DNA of 45,000 bases from Symbiodinium natans (Eukaryota > Sar > Dinophyceae > Suessiales > Symbiodiniaceae). Every line of letters begins with the position of its first letter. The stretch's first letter is position 1. The notes below the pieces were generated by a model that saw only the letters and a program-made list of their open reading frames with translations, was not told the DNA's origin and did not search any database. Below are positions 40,259 to 45,000 of the stretch, piece after piece. The position numbers and the translations under genes were made by a program. Location: NCBI GenBank assembly GCA_905221605.1, contig CAJNDS010002273.1, positions 480,574 through 525,573 on the forward strand, in the 5' to 3' direction.

Positions 40259-41181
40259 CTCACAAAAAAGCAGAACCGAGAAGCAAGACCGTCACGCAAG
40301 AAACGCTGCACAGAGTCATCGGCCACGCTCTGCCGGTCTACGTCGACGGATTGCGCTTAGGTCCTGTTGAACTCCTGCACACCGATCATGTTTGAGACAC
40401 TCCTTGAGCCACACTTGTGGCAGTTCATGCAGGGTCTTCGCCGGTCTGTGCACACGCCTGCGACTCTTCATGACTCCAACATCCCCATCGCAACTGTGCC
40501 TTGAGGGACCCCAAACCCTAAACCCTAAACCCTAAACCCTGAACCCTAAACAAGGCTGCATTCACTGGGACATTGGGACTTTGAGACATAGGGCGAGGCG
40601 GCGAGGAGGTCTGGGAGTGCGCTTAGAGTAGGGTGTTGGTTCTGGGGGTTGTTATTTGCAAAGGCCGGTGGCCTCTTTATCTGTTACCCTTATACCTATA
40701 GGCCCTAGATACCCTAATAAGAACCCCGACTATAATGCCACCAACCCATGTAAGACTAAAAATTATAAAGGGACCAGAAGGGAATCTTAGTAGAAATCAT
40801 TCCGGCCCTATATTAGGCACGCAGATTCAAGACCTGTTCAGCAAGCTTCCAGCGGTGTGAGCAAGCCCTTGACACAACTACCCATATGGCTTATGGTTAG
40901 GGGCCTTAGGATCTTAGCCTTCAGCCTCTTCAATCGGAAACCCTATCATTCTAGGACTACACACTGTGCCCATCGGCGCTGTCGGGATGTCCGAGAAACT
41001 GACATTCACAACAGCCTTGAAATCCCACCTCACACCCACCAGCATTGTGTTCAGCATGGGCTTCACGAAAGGGGCCCAAGCAATTCAAGCCCAGACCCCG
41101 AAACTCCAAGCCCGAGGCCCTAAACCCGAAACTCCAAGCCCGAGGCCCTAGGGCCCTAGGGTCCCAGATCCAAAGCGCTGC

Positions 41182-41233
41182 CTTCAGCCCACCCAGCTGA
41201 TCCCGGAGCTTGCGGAGGAAGTCGCCCAGCCGC
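41182..41233 (-). CDS. Mini-exon of the 27-41 kb gene
   Basis: The exon encodes RLGDFLRKLRDQLGGLK. The acceptor is TTTTTTTGCTCAG (ends 41234), preceded by a T run, and the donor is AAG|GC. It joins in phase to the exon at 40151-40258. It is an amphipathic, basic helix. Between 40259 and 41181 lie a CCCTAAA block (40511-40552) and unresolved sequence with TATAAGGG-like motifs. Confidence 0.5.
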
Positions 41234-41301
41234 CTGAGCAAAAAAACTACACCACCGAAGGCCCCAAACATTCAAAGGCACGTCAGAGAAACGGTGGAGA
41301 C

Positions 41302-41441
41302 GACGGGAGACAAAGGGAGACGAAGGGAGACAGAGGGAGGCGAGGAGCACGGCAACCCGGCAAGGCCACCCACATGAAGGGAGACGAAGGGAGACGAAGG
41401 GAGACAAAGGGAGACAAAGGGAGACAAAGGGAGACAAGGAG
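41302..41441. repeat. GGGAGACAAA decamer minisatellite
   Basis: Eleven or more units of GGGAGACAAA/GGGAGACGAA in two groups, split by a short unique segment (about 41344-41377). Confidence 0.95.
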
Positions 41442-41917
41442 CCCAGGAACCTGGCAACAGTCCTCAGAATGTCGGCAATCCTTAGATGAGTTTAGAACCC
41501 CAGCAGTAGACTGTTTGGGAAAAAACTCGTCGGCTGAGGATTTAGCTTCGCATGCTCCCTAGAACACAGGGAGGTGGGGATCGGTGTGTAGCAGTCGTTC
41601 GTTCTCAGGAGTTTGGGATTTCGGACCTCAAGCTTCCGGTTTGAGAGGCAGGCGAGCTCTCCACAGGGTTGCTCTGCAACCAAGGCGTGCAGGGATTCAA
41701 AGGCACAAAGATGTGGCTCACTTCGGGGCGCATTTTTCGACAGTCCAAGGTGATGCGGGGAGTAAAGCCCTGGGTTTGTGGTAATTGGGGGGGGGGAGAC
41801 CACCCTGGAACTCCCCACCAAACCCAGCTACCCCGAGTTAGAGACGAGTTATAAGTCCAGTCATCGTCTGACCTAGAACCATACTTAGGACCATAGCACT
41901 TATGCCGACCCCTGAAG

Positions 41918-41998
41918 CCGTAAACCCTAAACCCTAAGCCCGAAACCCCAAAAACTAAACCCTAAACCCTAAACCCTAAACCCTAAACCCTAGACCCT
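41918..41998. repeat. CCCTAAA block
   Basis: Perfect and variant CCCTAAA units. Confidence 0.9.
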
Positions 41999-42092
41999 AA
42001 CTTCCCGACTGCCTGGATGCTGAACCCGCGGATGCCACCTTTCTGGCAACGGCACGGCCAATAGAGCAGGGGGGGTTGAGCAGGCTCTTTGA

Positions 42093-42169
42093 AGGGATTG
42101 AGGGAATGCGGTACCATATAATCCCTTAAAGGGTATACATATATATATATATATATATCCCTTAAAGGG

Positions 42170-42200
<31 letters not shown>

Positions 42201-42227
42201 GCCCTGATTCCCTCATTCCCTAGTAAG
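42093..42227. mobile_element. Possible MITE-like inverted repeat with (TA)n centre
   Basis: The left arm AGGGATTGAGGGAAT (from 42093) pairs with the right arm ATTCCCTCATTCCCT followed by AGTAAG (to 42227). The centre contains a duplicated CCCTTAAAGGGTATA and (TA)n. The arm sequence matches the 17550-17664 element. Confidence 0.5.
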
Positions 42228-42619
42228 AACCAGGGAGGGGATTGGGTGTGTTAGGACTTATACTTGGGAGCGGCTGGGTTTCGAGGCATTGAGGCACTAG
42301 GCTGCAGAAGGGCTTCGGGGTCTGAGCTCTTCAGAGCCGGAGTGGAGGCTTTACAAGGAGGTTCAGAGCACGGTGGCGCGGAGTCGTGAGGTTCCCCTTA
42401 AAAAGGAGGCCGCGCTGAAGCCTTGTGCTTTGCTTGACCCCATCCTCTAAGCTTCGACTTCTCATCTCCTAGGCTTGGGGAAGCCCCTGTCGGGCCAGTG
42501 AAAATCCCAGAAATGCTTCAGAGCAACCATCCCCCAGTCTGAGCCCGGAGCTCCCTCCACGTGCTAGTAAGGCTCGGACCCTGAAAGCTAAGGTCCCTGA
42601 AGCCTTCAAAACCTTCAAA
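42228..42619. other. No gene seen
   Basis: GC-balanced sequence without a coding frame I can support on either strand. Confidence 0.4.
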
Positions 42620-42737
42620 TGGGTTTAGGGTTTAGGGTTTAGGGTTTAGGGTTTAGGGTTTAGGGTTTAGGGTTTAGGGTTTAGGGTTTAGGGTTTAGGG
42701 TTTAGGGTTTAGGGTTTAGGGTTTAGGGTTTAGGGTC
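42620..42737. repeat. Longest uninterrupted TTTAGGG array
   Basis: About 16-17 perfect tandem units, then degenerate ends (TTTAGGTTTGGGG). It is interstitial, since unique sequence follows on both sides. Confidence 0.97.
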
Positions 42738-42889
42738 CGGGTTTAGGTTTGGGGTTTGGGGGTTAGGGGGGGGGGGTTAGGGCCCGCCACAATTTTTCGT
42801 GGAGGACCGCGCCACCCGCACAGCGTAAACAGGCGGTTCAGCACAGGGGGGTAGGGGCGCCCTCAGCAAAATCAGCGTTTTCGGCACCC

Positions 42890-42890
<1 letters not shown>

Positions 42891-42954
<64 letters not shown>
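42891..42954. repeat. 64-nt poly-C homopolymer
   Basis: 64 consecutive C on the plus strand, flanked by CACCCA and ACCTGT. Confidence 0.95.
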
Positions 42955-43009
42955 ACCTGTCTTTTTGGCTTGAGCTTGTCCTGGTGCTACCCCCTACCCC
43001 CCCCAAACG

Positions 43010-44190
43010 TTTCACACTCTGCCGAGCAGGCTGGGATGATCTTCGAACCATGTGAGCGGGTTTGACCTCTCAACTATGCTCCAGCGGGGTCGGCGGCTTG
43101 AGCCGGAGGCTCTTAGATCCGGCCCCCGCGCCGCCCGTGGTTCAGGGCGGAGCCCGCGTCGCACCAAAGCGCTAGCTTTAGGGGCGAGCGCCCGAGCCGC
43201 CGACCCCGCCCAAAATTGCTTCAAATTCGCGCGGGGCCCTTCGGGAGGCCTCCGAAACGGCATCCAAGGGGACGCAACACGCGGTGGTGCGAAAAGCACG
43301 AAAACCTCGTAAAAACCATGGGTTTTTACGAAAAACCGAGGCCACAAAACACCCGCAGCACCCCATTAAACCCTCACGGGCGCGCATCATCGACCCTAGC
43401 TTTTCACATGGGGCGCGCGCCAGGCCGAAACCATGTTTTTCAAGGTTTGGGGGGGGTACCGGAAGCCCAAAACCAGGCGAGCATCATGAGCATCAGCAGC
43501 CCTGGCCCGCGGACCCAAGGCAAGAAAAAACGCTGAAAAACGCTGAAATCACCGTAAATACCGTGTTTTTATGAGGGTTTTCACGTGTGCCTCCGACCCC
43601 CACCCTTGTTGCCCTTGACCCGCCCCCAAAGTGCGCATCATCGAAACCCACGTCGGGGGGGGGGTCTGCTGATGCTGCTGATGCGCGGGGTCCGGGTGCA
43701 TCATCGAGCCATCGTTTCTCATGTGGGCTTCGTGGGCCTCCGGGCCCACGGGCCAGAGACCCAGCTGATGCTCATGATGCTTGTTTTGGGGGGGTGTTCC
43801 AACAGCAGAAAACCTCGTAAATACCGAGTGTTTTGTGGGTCCACGTAAAAACGCCCCTAAAATCGCTCATTTTACGCGCTCGAACGGCTTCGTGCCTACA
43901 AAACACCCGAACAGCAGGACCCCGAATGCCCTTAAGGGCATTCGGGGTCTTGCTTTTGGGGGTTTCGTGGGCACGCAAGCGTTCAAGCACATACAATCGG
44001 CGTGTTTAAGGGGGTTTTGGATGGCCTGGGGGAGGCCGCTGATGCTCATGATGCTCCCTTTCCTGGGTCCCAAAAGGCTTCCCAAGCCCAAAAACACGTG
44101 TTTACAGCGTTTTCTGAAGGTTTTTCGAAGGCAAAACGCATGCATAGAATGCTTTTAAGGCCCCCAAACCAACCCCACTGATGCTCCTGA
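43010..44190. repeat. Region of dispersed GATGCTCATGATGC motifs and palindromes
   Basis: CTGATGCTCATGATGCT or its variants occur at about 43482, 43670, 43763, 44038 and 44178, and CGCATCATCGA-type motifs at 43384, 43631 and 43699. Stems of TCGTAAAAACC/GGTTTTTACGA lie at 43307-43331. ORFs of 65-125 codons on both strands appear to be by-products. GC is higher than in the rest of the window. Confidence 0.6.
43918..43949. repeat. 32-bp perfect palindrome
   Basis: GACCCCGAATGCCC is followed by TTAA and then its exact reverse complement, ending at 43949. Confidence 0.95.
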
Positions 44191-44191
44191 T

Positions 44192-44231
44192 GCGGGTGCG
44201 CGCGCGCGCGCGCGGGGCGCGCGCGCGCGCG
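44192..44231. repeat. (GC)n tracts
   Basis: Two alternating CG tracts of about 16-18 nt, separated by GGGG, a sequence type able to adopt Z-DNA. Confidence 0.9.
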
Positions 44232-44413
44232 CCGGGGGGGGTGGGGGGAGGGAGGGGGGGCGAAGGCAGGAGAAAGAGAGACAGAGAGAAGGAGAGGACA
44301 AAGACACGGGAAAGAGAAGACAGTGCCAAGGTTCAAGGTTTCGTGCTTTGGGGGGCGGGGGCCGGCTCGTGCCGCTAGGCCTGAAATTTAGGGTTTAGGG
44401 TTTAGGGTTTAGG

Positions 44414-44490
44414 CCCTGGTGAAGGGAGCCTTCGCCTCCGCGTCTTTGCACCTTGCCTCGGGCGTCGCGGAAGGCGAACATGGGACCAGC
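44414..44490 (-). CDS. Candidate mini-exon ending at GCCTAAACC
   Basis: The exon encodes SATPEARCKDAEAKAPFTR, then the GC donor in GCCTAAACCC, the same donor context as at 30602. The acceptor is uncertain. Confidence 0.35.
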
Positions 44491-44684
44491 TCCGAAGTTT
44501 TGGGGGCGTTGGGGGGCTTCACGGGTTTGGGGTGGGACTTATGGGAGTTTTTGGGGGGTTCTAAAGTCTTATATAAACGTTTTGGGGCCTCTAGGCCGCA
44601 TCCTGTCAGGAGATTCAGGGTGCGGAGTTTACAGTTCAAGGTGTGGGATTCAGGGTGCATCCCGAGGCCCTCAAAACCCGCAAC

Positions 44685-44920
44685 CCCAAACCCTCAACCC
44701 TAAACCCTCAACCCTGAACCCTCAACCCTGAACCCCTCAACCCTAAACCCTAAAAACCTCAAAACCCTAAAAACCCTCAACCTCAGCCCTCAACCCTAAA
44801 AACCCTCAACCCCAACCCTAAACCCTAAACCCCTAAAAACCCCCCAAAACCCTTAAAAACCCCTAAAGACCCCTGAAAAACCCAAAAAAAAACCTAAAAA
44901 ACCCTAAAAAAAACCCTCAC
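44685..44920. repeat. Degenerate CCCTAAA/CCCTCAA block
   Basis: About 30 diverged units (CCCTCAA, CCCTGAA, CCCTAAAAA). It forms the start of the intron after the exon at 44921-44968. Confidence 0.9.
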
Positions 44921-44968
44921 AAGGGCATTCTTCCGGGCCTCTGCTGCCTTCAGGTCCGCTGTGGTGGC
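44921..44968 (-). CDS. 16-codon candidate exon with GTGAGG donor
   Basis: The exon encodes ATTADLKAAEARKNAL. The acceptor is TTACCCAG (ends 44969) and the donor is GTGAGG, after which the intron is telomere-like. It is in phase 0 on both sides. It may be an upstream exon of the 27-41 kb gene. Confidence 0.5.
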
Positions 44969-45000
44969 CTGGGTAATGCAGCACGCTTTGGCTTGGTTTT

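Noticed and set aside
42620-42737. A true chromosome end
   Set aside because: Telomere-like arrays occur in both orientations throughout and are followed by unique sequence, so they are interstitial.
1-45000. tRNA or rRNA genes
   Set aside because: No cloverleaf or rRNA-like block was recognised. The only tRNA-like string is the 12-nt primer-binding site of the LTR element.

Overview
The window reads as nuclear DNA of a dinoflagellate, probably a Symbiodiniaceae/Suessiales-like genome. Plant-type telomere repeats (TTTAGGG/CCCTAAA) are scattered in both orientations through the whole 45 kb. Nearly all coding signal lies on the minus strand, in very small exons separated by large introns. Many candidate introns start with GC (a few possibly GA) rather than GT, a known dinoflagellate habit. 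An LTR also carries a match to the 3' part of the dinoflagellate spliced leader. Exon and splice calls are my reading of protein-like sequence plus AG/GT/GC boundaries; no homology search was possible. Most RNA-gene classes were looked for by eye and none is supported.

Layout. At 1-3717 (minus) is the 3' part of a secreted/extracellular-type gene with a PAN/Apple-like module, fibronectin-III-like strands and a Cys-rich module. From about 6.4 to 27.4 kb there are scattered minus-strand mini-exons. Some encode RCC1 propeller blades (9.1, 9.9, 21.0 and 21.3 kb), others helical ARM/HEAT-like pieces (11-16 kb). Between them lie telomeric blocks, microsatellites and one clear 115-bp inverted-repeat element. 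At 41.23-27.24 kb five consecutive minus-strand exons join in a consistent reading phase and form one unrecognised gene. One of its introns (9.4 kb) holds a complete LTR retroelement, another (3.2 kb) holds a 2.86-kb foldback-like element, and a third is only 35 nt and carries a single telomere repeat.

The standout is the 8.83-kb LTR element at 31144-39972. It has 287-bp LTRs differing at one base, a primer site complementary to the anticodon region of initiator tRNA-Met (the copia 'half-tRNA' arrangement), a polypurine tract, and two long overlapping ORFs joined by a textbook A_AAA_AAG -1 frameshift site. The predicted 2600-residue fusion has a WW domain, an S1-like RNA-binding domain and six CCCH zinc fingers, but no recognisable protease, integrase or reverse transcriptase. 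It looks like a young, non-autonomous but protein-coding retroelement.

The right end (42.6-45 kb) holds a long perfect telomere array, a 64-nt run of C, a 32-bp perfect palindrome in a region of dispersed GATGCTCATGATGC motifs, and a final mini-exon at the edge.
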